NCBI GenBank assembly: GCA_017435665.1 | Contig: JAFSEP010000009.1 | Coordinates: 1-42,161, forward strand | Source: Clostridia bacterium | Lineage (GTDB): Bacteria > Bacillota > Clostridia > Oscillospirales > Acutalibacteraceae | Length of the DNA: 42,161 nt | Direction of reading: 5' to 3' | Shown: positions 14,712 to 21,599 of the stretch, piece by piece | Layout of the letters: every line of letters begins with the position of its first letter | Position numbering within the stretch: position 1 is the first letter of the stretch | The notes under the pieces: model-generated | The model's input: the letters and a program-made list of their open reading frames with translations, nothing else | Database searches by the model: none | Told to the model about the DNA's origin: nothing | Position numbers and translations under genes: made by a program

Positions 14712-16037
14712 TTAAATTCCGAGAATAAACTCCTTGTAAAACTCAATGCTCTTGAGGAATACGTTGATTTTCATTCTTTCGTTTGCATTGTGAACAGAGT
14801 CAAACTGCTCGTTGTTTATACGGAAGGCTCCGAAACGGTAAACCTCCTTGCAGATGGGAGCAAAATCCCTTGAATCCGTCATCGCATCAAGAATGAAGGG
14901 TGCAACGCCAACATCGGGGAATACCTTTTTTATTGTCTTTTCTATGTATGCGAATGAATCTGTCTTGTGACTTGAAATAGCGGGTGCAGCTACGAAATTT
15001 TCAACCGTTACCGTTGCAAGGTCACCCACAGTCTTACTTATGTGCTCGGTAATATTATTGATGTTATCGTGGGGGGCAACCCTCATTTTAAGGGTAGCCG
15101 TGGCTGTGGCAGGTACAGTACCGGGCTTTTCGCTTTCTGCTTTTATTTCCGTAACGGTGAACTTTGAGCTTATCATAGCAGCGGTGTCAGGTATGCTTTC
15201 CATAACCTTCTTAACCGCTGGCTTCAGCAGCTTTACGTTTTTTAGAGCAGCTCCGACGGGTCCCTCAACAAAGGGAGCAAGATTTTCAAGCATACCTTCA
15301 ACTGCAGAATTAAGAACAGCGGGCATAGGATTTTTGCTGATTTTTTCAACAGCCCTTGCAATCTTTACCGTGGCATTGTCCTTGTTGCTGATTCTTGCAT
15401 AGTGACCGCTTTTTCCTGTGGCAGTCAGGGTGAATGTGCCCCAACCTTTTTCGCTTACACCTATCATAGCACAGGGTGTTTTTATACCAAGAGGAAGGTC
15501 GAGCATAATCGCACCGCCCTCGTCAAGAACAAATTCAGGTGTGATGTTGTTCTGACGGAACCATTTTACAATATGCTTCATAGTGTCTCCGGCAACCTCC
15601 TCGCAGTTGCTTGAAGCGAAATAGACATCCCTTGAGGGAACAAAGCCGTCCTTGATAAGAAGCTCCATAGCTTCAAGGATAGCGGTGAAAATCTCCTTGT
15701 TATCAACAGAGCCTCTTGCCCATATGTAACCGTCGTGAATTTCTGCATCAAAGGCGGGATGAAGCCACTGCTGACCTTCATCGGATACAACATCGTGGTG
15801 TGCCATAAGCACAACGGGATTAAGGGAAGAGTCTTTACCCTTCCAATGTATAAGTATGCCGAATTCGTTGATAAGCTGACATTCAACTGCTGAGAAAACA
15901 GCGGGATAAAGCTTCTTCAGCAGGGGAAGGAAGGCTTTGAATTCTTTTTTGTAAACAGGGTCATCGCTGTTTGAAACGGTTTTCTTGCGAAGTATTGCCT
16001 GAAAGTGCTCAACAGCTTTGGTCTCAAAAGTATTCAT
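14712..16037 (-). CDS. M20-family zinc peptidase
   Basis: A 441-residue metallopeptidase of the M20 (CPS1-like) group, which cleaves amino-acid or dipeptide amides in the cytoplasm. The metal site is visible: MAHHDVVSDEGQQW near residue 85, WARGSVDNKE (bridging aspartate) near residue 112, SSNCEEVAGD (catalytic glutamate pair) near residue 148 and VLDEGGAIM near residue 177. The dimerisation or lid domain follows (about 200-330) and AMTDSRDFAPIC carries the last ligand region. No signal peptide. The ATG at 16037 is chosen because ACGGAG is 8 bases upstream; the GTG three codons earlier would overlap that site. It is a single gene that converges on galT. Confidence 0.9.
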   Translation of the reverse strand: MNTFETKAVEHFQAILRKKTVSNSDDPVYKKEFKAFLPLLKKLYPAVFSAVECQLINEFGILIHWKGKDSSLNPVVLMAHHDVVSDEGQQWLHPAFDAEIHDGYIWARGSVDNKEIFTAILEAMELLIKDGFVPSRDVYFASSNCEEVAGDTMKHIVKWFRQNNITPEFVLDEGGAIMLDLPLGIKTPCAMIGVSEKGWGTFTLTATGKSGHYARISNKDNATVKIARAVEKISKNPMPAVLNSAVEGMLENLAPFVEGPVGAALKNVKLLKPAVKKVMESIPDTAAMISSKFTVTEIKAESEKPGTVPATATATLKMRVAPHDNINNITEHISKTVGDLATVTVENFVAAPAISSHKTDSFAYIEKTIKKVFPDVGVAPFILDAMTDSRDFAPICKEVYRFGAFRINNEQFDSVHNANERMKINVFLKSIEFYKEFILGI

Positions 16038-16168
16038 AATAATCACTCCGTAAAAGTATATGAGAATAGTCTATCACCAAATGAAGCAAAACGCAATATT
16101 AAGTTTAAATATACCGGTTGCGAAATTACAGTCTCTGTTCTGTTTTCGAAGTTTTTATCCGATGTCAC

Positions 16169-16197
16169 TTGTTTGTTTTGTCAGTATGTGGTATAAT
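16169..16197 (+). promoter_or_regulatory. Promoter of the zinc-ribbon gene
   Basis: TTGTTT (16169-16174) and TATAAT (16192-16197), 17-bp spacer with TGTGG before the -10. It leaves a leader of about 60 bases. Confidence 0.65.
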
Positions 16198-16264
16198 CTG
16201 AATACAGATCTCCGATGAGGAGAATAAGAAGGAACATCACGAATTATCAGAAAGGCGGATTGCT

Positions 16265-16600
16265 ATGAACGATTTTAAGTGCCCCTTATGCGGAAATCCC
16301 GTTGAGCAGGATATAAGATATTGTCCTTCCTGCAATGCTGATTTGTATGAAATGTGGCAGAATATGTACTATCAAAATGTAGACAAAAGATATACTTACA
16401 CAGAGCCTGCGGGAAGGTCTAACACGCTGTGCAAGCTGGAGAGTTTTTCCTGTCCTCCTTACGGATTGCTCCTTTATCTGACTTTAGAGAATGAGGACAG
16501 ACCGCAGAAGGCTAAAATGGTGCTTGGTGCTACACTCAAGGGTGTGGGCTTTTATGCGGCTGTTGCTGCCGTGTGGATAACAGTAGCGCATTTTATGTAA
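16265..16600 (+). CDS. Small zinc-ribbon membrane protein
   Basis: A 111-residue protein with an N-terminal zinc ribbon (CPLCGNPVEQDIRYCPSC, residues 5-22) and one C-terminal membrane segment (GVGFYAAVAAVWITVAHFM). The middle (residues about 30-85) has no recognised domain. The ribbon would face the cytoplasm. Proteins of this build are common in Clostridia and uncharacterised. AGGCGGATTGCT precedes the ATG. The next gene starts 88 bp downstream on the same strand. Confidence 0.8.
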   Translation: MNDFKCPLCGNPVEQDIRYCPSCNADLYEMWQNMYYQNVDKRYTYTEPAGRSNTLCKLESFSCPPYGLLLYLTLENEDRPQKAKMVLGATLKGVGFYAAVAAVWITVAHFM

Positions 16601-16688
16601 ATCGCTTTTGTTTACATCTTTCTAACAAAATTTTCCGTAAATGTGTTATTATTTAGAAAACTGATATCCGACAAAAGGGGATGCTGAT

Positions 16689-18263
16689 GTGAAAAAAGTA
16701 TTAAGTATTGTTCTCGCACTTGTAATGACCTTAGGCTGTATCTGCACAGCAGTAACGGCAATGCCTGAGGCTCAGGCTGTGAGCTTTGAAACCGAAAACG
16801 GTGTAAAGGTCGAAATTGCACCCTTCCTTTACAAATCGAAGCTTCATCAGATGGAGTTTCCAAGCAAACAGTCATATGAAATCAAGGAAAAGAGCATTGA
16901 GGGGGATTATGCAATTTCCCGTGAGCTCAATGACCTTTCCTATACCTTTGTTTTCCCCGCAGGAACAACAAAGATAGGAGGTATGCTCTCTCTTGACGGT
17001 GAAACAAACTGGAGAGGCTTTTCCGTCAATGCAGAAAGTAATCCGTCTTATTGGCCCAAGGATGCAGAGGGTAACGTTGATTACAGTCAGCCCGTGACCT
17101 TCAGGCGTGACGAAGTAACTGCAGAGCGTGACGAATACGGCGTTATTTACCGAGATTATCTTATGGATAACGGCGTTGAGGGCTTCAGGGACATTGATAA
17201 AATCTATTGGAAGCTCAGTTATATCTGTGACGGAGAAACGTTTTCTGAGTATTTTGACATAAAGCTTTATGATTATGACAAGGCCGAAAAGCATACCGTA
17301 AAGGCAGTTAACTTCAATGTTGCGGGTCTTCCCTTCGCAGCTCTTAACGGCATAAACGTAGGAGCAAACGAGGAAGCGGCAGGCAAATATCTTTCTGAAA
17401 ACGGCTTTGACATTGTTGCTGTTCAGGAGGATTTCGGCTACCACGCACAGCTTGCCGGTAATATGAACGGCTTTAGCTATACCACAAACCATACGGGCGG
17501 CATACCCGGCGGCGACGGACTTAACATTTTCACAAAGGATATGCCTATTTACAACGAAACAAGAGTTCCCTGGGATGTAGCCAGCGGTATACTTTCCGAC
17601 GGCTCCGATGAGCTCACACCCAAGGGCTTCGTTTATACGGTTATTGATGTGGGTAACGGCATTTACATTGATTTCTATAACCTCCACGCTGACGCATACG
17701 GCGGAGAAGGCTCGGTTGCCGCAAGAACAAGCCAGTTTAAGCAGCTTGCAGAATTCATTGAGGCTCGCTCGGCTGAGAACGACAGACCCGTAATCATCAC
17801 AGGTGACTTCAATTATCACATACACACTCACGAGGATAACGGCTCACTTTATAATATTCTTTACAAGCAGTGCGGCTTCAAGGATGCCTGGATGGAATAT
17901 CACAACAACGGTGACTATTTTAATCTTTACAAATGGCATATTTCAGGTCTCCCTGCATGGGGTAACTGGGACTCTGTTGAAAGATTTATGTACAGACCCG
18001 GCGGCGGAGTTGACGTTGTTGTAAGTGATTTCAGATACGTTGAGGTCAAGGATGACAGGGGCGAGTTGATATCCGACCACTCCTCGGCAGAGTGCGAGCT
18101 TACCTTCATCAAGACAGAGGATTTTGCACAGAACACTCAGGAGCTTACCGTAACGGCTCCCTCAAACAATTTCTTTAACACAATCAAGTGGATTTTCAAG
18201 GCGCTGAAGCTGATTCTTTCGGACCTTGCAAACCTCCCCGAGCTGTTAAAAGAATTGCTGTAA
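16689..18263 (+). CDS. Secreted endonuclease/exonuclease/phosphatase-fold hydrolase
   Basis: A 524-residue exported enzyme. Residues 1 to about 30 are a signal peptide (MKKVLSIVLALVMTLGCICT, AQA-type cleavage). Residues about 31-200 form a beta-rich region I do not recognise. The EEP (DNase I/sphingomyelinase) fold starts near residue 207 (AVNFNVAGLPF), with the metal glutamate in VAVQEDFGYHA (about 245), VIITGDFNYHIH (about 372) and the catalytic SDHSS (about 461). It could cleave phosphodiesters or phosphomonoesters such as sphingomyelin, phospholipid or extracellular DNA; the sequence does not decide. The tail after 475 is a short amphipathic stretch. The start is GTG at 16689, with AGGGG eight bases upstream; other nearby starts fit the spacing less well. 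Confidence 0.85.
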   Translation: MKKVLSIVLALVMTLGCICTAVTAMPEAQAVSFETENGVKVEIAPFLYKSKLHQMEFPSKQSYEIKEKSIEGDYAISRELNDLSYTFVFPAGTTKIGGMLSLDGETNWRGFSVNAESNPSYWPKDAEGNVDYSQPVTFRRDEVTAERDEYGVIYRDYLMDNGVEGFRDIDKIYWKLSYICDGETFSEYFDIKLYDYDKAEKHTVKAVNFNVAGLPFAALNGINVGANEEAAGKYLSENGFDIVAVQEDFGYHAQLAGNMNGFSYTTNHTGGIPGGDGLNIFTKDMPIYNETRVPWDVASGILSDGSDELTPKGFVYTVIDVGNGIYIDFYNLHADAYGGEGSVAARTSQFKQLAEFIEARSAENDRPVIITGDFNYHIHTHEDNGSLYNILYKQCGFKDAWMEYHNNGDYFNLYKWHISGLPAWGNWDSVERFMYRPGGGVDVVVSDFRYVEVKDDRGELISDHSSAECELTFIKTEDFAQNTQELTVTAPSNNFFNTIKWIFKALKLILSDLANLPELLKELL

Positions 18264-18289
18264 CAGAACAGATATAAGATAAACAAAAA

Positions 18290-18323
18290 CGCCACCCGGG
18301 AAGCTGAGGCTTCATGGGTGGCG
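18290..18323 (-). terminator. Bipartite hairpin, terminator-like on the minus strand
   Basis: CGCCACCC (18290-18297) pairs with GGGTGGCG (18316-18323) around an inner GAAGC-TGAG-GCTTC. The U-tract (TTTTTGTTT) is only on the minus strand, whereas the plus strand, which the EEP gene would need, has none. It would stop transcription reading through from the tRNA-Pro side. Confidence 0.65.
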
Positions 18324-18434
18324 TGAGTTGTTGGGGGAAGCGCAGTATAACGGTGCGTAAAGTGGGAAAAGAAAAGCAAAAGGTGTGTAATACTGCTGTT
18401 GTTTGACTGGTTATATCCTTTTCCGTAAACAAAT

Positions 18435-18601
18435 CAAGGCAAAGCCTTGTATATCATCAATTCTGAAGGAATTGCATATCATCAACACGAAGTGTTGCAT
18501 CTCATCAAGCCGCAGTGAATACAGCCTTCGGCTGATGATATGCGCCTACGGCGATGATATACACGCTAAAGCGTGATGATATACCAAGCCTATCGGCTTG
18601 G
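18435..18601. repeat. Ladder of small hairpins joined by TATCATCA/TGATGATA arms
   Basis: Seven small hairpins follow each other: CAAGGC/GCCTTG, CAATTC/GAATTG, CAACAC/GTGTTG, AGCC/GGCT, CGCC/GGCG, CACGC/GCGTG and CCAAGCC/GGCTTGG. In the left half they are joined by TATATCATC-like spacers, in the right half by the reverse complement GATGATATA. The spacers can therefore pair across the centre, giving one large branched palindrome. No open frame is supported. Similar hairpin strings occur elsewhere in gut Clostridia. Confidence 0.8.
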
Positions 18602-18603
18602 AT

Positions 18604-18635
18604 AAAAAATCCGCCGACAAAGTCGACGGATTTTT
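18604..18635 (-). terminator. Terminator of tRNA-Pro
   Basis: On the minus strand AAATCCGTCGAC pairs with GTCGGCGGATTTTTT around TTT, with one G-U pair possible only on this strand. It begins directly after the encoded CCA. Confidence 0.9.
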
Positions 18636-18711
18636 GGTCGAGGCGACAGGACTTGAACCTGCGGCCCTCTGCTCCCAAAGCAGATGCGCTACCAAACTGC
18701 GCTACGCCTCG
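18635..18711 (-). tRNA. tRNA-Pro (anticodon UGG)
   Basis: A 77-base cloverleaf including encoded CCA. The acceptor stem CGAGGCG (18711-18705) pairs with CGCCTCG, the anticodon stem TCTGC/GCAGA closes the loop TTTGGGA (anticodon TGG), and GGTTCAAGTCC forms the T arm. It lacks a consensus promoter in the 50 bases upstream: the perfect promoter lies at 19076-19104, beyond a duplicated tRNA 5' fragment and two 110-bp repeats. Transcription must either run through these or start from a weak local site. Confidence 0.95.
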
Positions 18712-18764
18712 ATATTATTTAATTGTGTAATTTTGTGAGAAGGTGCGTTTTCCTTCTGCTTTGT

Positions 18765-18984
18765 TGCCCTCTTGCGGTGCCCAAAATTCATAACGGCTTG
18801 GAGCGCCTATGAATTTTGACCGCTGCGCCATCCTCGCCTCGCTTCATCGTCCACAGGACGCACTTCGGCGACGATGCCCTCTTGCGGTGCCCAAAATTCA
18901 TAACGGCTTGGAGCGCCTATGAATTTTGACCGCTGCGCCATCCTCGCCTCGTTTCATCGTCCACAGGACGCACTTCGGCGACGA
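18765..18984 (-). repeat. Two 110-bp tandem direct repeats upstream of tRNA-Pro
   Basis: Units 18765-18874 and 18875-18984 are nearly identical (I see one difference, C/T near 18842 versus 18952). Each contains a strong stem AAAATTCATA/TATGAATTTT with inner GGC/GCC, plus a smaller stem around TCGTCC and GGACGA. There is no reading frame, and the units are far too long and alike for a CRISPR. They separate the promoter and tRNA fragment from the intact tRNA gene. Confidence 0.85.
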
Positions 18985-18991
18985 TGCCCAA

Positions 18992-19027
18992 AACATCTGC
19001 GCTACCAAACTGCGCTACGCCTCGATA
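18992..19027 (-). pseudogene. Duplicated 5' fragment of tRNA-Pro
   Basis: The first 26 bases of the tRNA (acceptor 5' strand, D arm and start of the anticodon stem; 19022-18997) and the flank up to about 19032 repeat the sequence at 18686-18722. After GCGCA it departs from the tRNA and reads into the 110-bp repeats. The T arm and acceptor 3' strand are missing, so it is not a functional tRNA. Confidence 0.8.
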
Positions 19028-19075
19028 TTATTTAGTGATGTTTTGTGTCGGTTGAGTTTTCTCAACAGCCTGACA

Positions 19076-19104
19076 ATTATATAACAACATTCGGTTTTTG
19101 TCAA
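19076..19104 (-). promoter_or_regulatory. Perfect sigma-A promoter of the tRNA-Pro locus
   Basis: On the minus strand TTGACA (19104-19099) and TATAAT (19081-19076) are 17 bp apart. A small hairpin GTTGAG-TTTT-CTCAAC (19051-19066) follows, then the tRNA fragment. Confidence 0.9.
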
Positions 19105-19166
19105 GGGAAAATGGGGGAGTACCCATAAAAACAGATATATAGCTCTGATACGGTCTTAACTTGAGC

Positions 19167-19184
19167 ATTTATGTTGACATAAAT
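19167..19184. promoter_or_regulatory. Palindromic operator candidate over the glycan-operon -35
   Basis: ATTTATGT-TG-ACATAAAT is a perfect 18-bp palindrome whose right half overlaps the -35 hexamer. A repressor bound here would occlude RNA polymerase. The binding protein is unknown; a related ATTTATGAT occurs again near 19224. Confidence 0.6.
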
Positions 19185-19202
19185 ACCAATAAATAGTATA
19201 AT
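19174..19202 (+). promoter_or_regulatory. Perfect sigma-A promoter of the glycan operon
   Basis: TTGACA (19174-19179) and TATAAT (19197-19202), 17-bp spacer, about 50 bp before the GH36 start. With no activator needed for a consensus promoter, control by repression through the overlapping palindrome is the simplest reading. Confidence 0.9.
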
Positions 19203-19253
19203 CATTATGGATGTTTATATCATTATTTATGATTTGGCAAAGGAGAAAATATT

Positions 19254-21599
19254 ATGATTTTAAAGGCGAAAGACAACGTTTTTCATCTGCAGACAGAAAG
19301 CACAAGCTATATCATCCGTGTTTTGCCCTCAGGACACCTTGAGAGTGTTTATTACGGAAGAAGAATTGAAGCCACAGACGATTATACCTACCTCTTCCAT
19401 AAGTTAGGCTGCGGCTACGGTAACGCTACCGCATACTCACAGAAAAACAAGAAGTTTGCCCTTGACCAGACACCCCTTGAATACTCAACCTACGGCAAGG
19501 GTGAATACAGACTTCCCGCTATGCAGCTTCAGCACGAGGACGGGGACTTTACCTCAGACTTCCTCTTTGTCAAGGCTGAAGAGGTGCTCAAGCCCAAGCT
19601 CAGAAGTATGCCCTCGGCATACGGCGACAGTCAGACCTTGTGCGTAACGCTCAGAGACAGCGCCCTGAAGGCTGACCTTGAGCTTTATTACAGCGTTTTT
19701 GAAAAAGCAGACGTTATCACAAGAAGCGCAAGACTCATCAATAACAGCGATAAGAGCATCACAATCAACTCCATGCTCAGTATGCAGATTGACCTGCCCT
19801 ACGGCAACTATACAATGATGACCTTTGACGGTGCATGGATTAAGGAAAGAAGCAAATATGAGCATAAGCTCAATTCAGGCGTATGCTCAGTCGGTTCTAT
19901 AACCGGCACAAGCTCAAACAGACATAATCCCTTCTTCATTATCAGGGAGGACGATGCTACCGAGGATTTCGGTAACTGCTACGGCTTTAACCTTGTTTAC
20001 TCAGGTAACCATATTGCAAGAACTGAGGTTTCCACACACGGTCTTTTAAGAGTTCAGAACGGTATAAATCCCTTCGAATTTGAGTGGCTTCTCAAAGCAG
20101 GGGAGAGCTTTGACGCTCCCGAATCGGTGCTTACCTTCAGCCACAAGGGCCTTAACGGTATGAGCGCAAATATGCATAAGTTTGTCAAGGAGCATATCGT
20201 AAGAGGCGAATGGAAATACAGAGAAAGACCCATTCTTGTCAACAACTGGGAGGCAACGTATTTCAGTTTTGATGAAAAGAAAATTCTCTCAATCGCAAAG
20301 ACAGCCAAGGATCTCGGTGCTGAAATGTTCGTTCTTGACGACGGCTGGTTCGGCAAGAGAAACGACGATACCACCTCGTTGGGTGACTGGTATGTAAACA
20401 AGAAGAAGCTGCCCAGCGGTATTGAGGGTCTCAGCAAGAAGATCAACAAGCTTGGCATCAAGTTCGGTCTCTGGGTTGAGCCCGAAATGATTTCTCCCGA
20501 CAGTGACCTTTACAGAGCTCATCCGGACTGGGCAATCACGTCCGACCACTACGAACCCTCTCAGGGCAGAAATCAGCTTATTCTCGACCTTACAAGACGT
20601 GAGGTAAGAGACTATATTATCGAAACACTCACGGATGTTTTCAGAAGCGGAAACATTGAATATATCAAGTGGGATATGAACCGTCAGTTCACAGACGTTT
20701 TCTCACACAGAAACGGCAGAAGAACAGGCGAGATTTTCCACCGCTACGTTCTCGGCTTATATGACATCCTCGATGCACTTACGGGCAAGTTCCCGAATAT
20801 TCTCTTTGAGTCTTGTTCATCGGGCGGTAACCGCTTCGATCTGGGTATGTTCTGCTATATGCCTCAGTGCTGGACAAGCGATAACACAGATGCTCTTGAC
20901 AGAATTTATATCCAGTCAGGCACGTCCTACGGCTATCCTCAGTCTGTTATGACAATGCACGTTGCCGCTGCTACAAGCTTCCAGTGCCTCAGAACATCAT
21001 CAATTGAGCACCGCTTCAACGTCTCAGCCTTCGGTCTTCTCGGCTATGAGCTTGACGTTACAAAGATGAGTAAGTTTGATAAGGTTGCGGTAAAGAGACA
21101 GATTGAGTTCTATAAGAAGCACAGAAAGCTCCTTCAGTTCGGCACCTTCTACCGTATCGGAGATTTCTTCAAGGAGGATATTGCAAAGTGGCAGATTGTC
21201 AGCGACGATAAATCACAGGCAATTATGGGCTATTTTGTTGACAGAATCAGAGCAAACGGTCCCAATGATGTTATCAAGTTCAGAGGCCTTGACGAGACCT
21301 TCAGATACAGACTGACAAACCGTGACCAGTTTATCAATATCAAATCTCTCGGTGAGCTTATCAATGCAGGTCCCTTCACCTTTGACGTTGAGGACGGCAA
21401 GCTCTATGAATTCCTTACAAACAATATTAAAATTCATACGGAAAAGACTGATTTCATAATCGGCGGTGAAAGCCTTATGAATTCAGGCTTCAAGCCTCAG
21501 CAGCCCTTTACAGGCAGCGGATATAACAGAGAAATCAGACCCCTTCTTGATACCGACTCAAGAGTTTATATTCTGGAAAAGCAGGAGGATAAAGCATAA
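19254..21599 (+). CDS. GH36 alpha-galactosidase (or alpha-N-acetylgalactosaminidase)
   Basis: A 781-residue retaining glycosidase of family GH36. Residues about 1-320 form the N-terminal beta-sandwich. The TIM barrel then starts at RPILVNNWEATYFSFDE, with MFVLDDGWFGKRNDD and FGLWVEPEMISPDSDLY as family signatures. The nucleophile is the aspartate of IKWDMNR (about 474) and the acid/base that of WTSDNTDALDR (about 543); FESCSSGGNRFDLG lies between them. There is no signal peptide, so it acts on imported oligosaccharides. Alpha-galactosidase is the default, but GH36 also includes alpha-N-acetylgalactosaminidases, and the co-transcribed NahK makes that worth testing. AAAGGAG precedes the ATG. 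Its stop overlaps the GH2 start (TAATG). Confidence 0.93.
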   Translation: MILKAKDNVFHLQTESTSYIIRVLPSGHLESVYYGRRIEATDDYTYLFHKLGCGYGNATAYSQKNKKFALDQTPLEYSTYGKGEYRLPAMQLQHEDGDFTSDFLFVKAEEVLKPKLRSMPSAYGDSQTLCVTLRDSALKADLELYYSVFEKADVITRSARLINNSDKSITINSMLSMQIDLPYGNYTMMTFDGAWIKERSKYEHKLNSGVCSVGSITGTSSNRHNPFFIIREDDATEDFGNCYGFNLVYSGNHIARTEVSTHGLLRVQNGINPFEFEWLLKAGESFDAPESVLTFSHKGLNGMSANMHKFVKEHIVRGEWKYRERPILVNNWEATYFSFDEKKILSIAKTAKDLGAEMFVLDDGWFGKRNDDTTSLGDWYVNKKKLPSGIEGLSKKINKLGIKFGLWVEPEMISPDSDLYRAHPDWAITSDHYEPSQGRNQLILDLTRREVRDYIIETLTDVFRSGNIEYIKWDMNRQFTDVFSHRNGRRTGEIFHRYVLGLYDILDALTGKFPNILFESCSSGGNRFDLGMFCYMPQCWTSDNTDALDRIYIQSGTSYGYPQSVMTMHVAAATSFQCLRTSSIEHRFNVSAFGLLGYELDVTKMSKFDKVAVKRQIEFYKKHRKLLQFGTFYRIGDFFKEDIAKWQIVSDDKSQAIMGYFVDRIRANGPNDVIKFRGLDETFRYRLTNRDQFINIKSLGELINAGPFTFDVEDGKLYEFLTNNIKIHTEKTDFIIGGESLMNSGFKPQQPFTGSGYNREIRPLLDTDSRVYILEKQEDKA

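Noticed and set aside
16872-17831. 319-residue minus-strand open frame opposite the EEP gene
   Set aside because: It is antisense to a gene with signal peptide and catalytic motifs; it is cysteine- and valine-rich in the way typical of antisense frames.
18765-18984. Tandem repeats as a CRISPR array
   Set aside because: The two 110-bp units are adjacent and nearly identical, with no unique spacers and no cas genes.
18992-19027. A second tRNA gene
   Set aside because: Only the 5' part is present; the T arm and acceptor 3' strand are missing.
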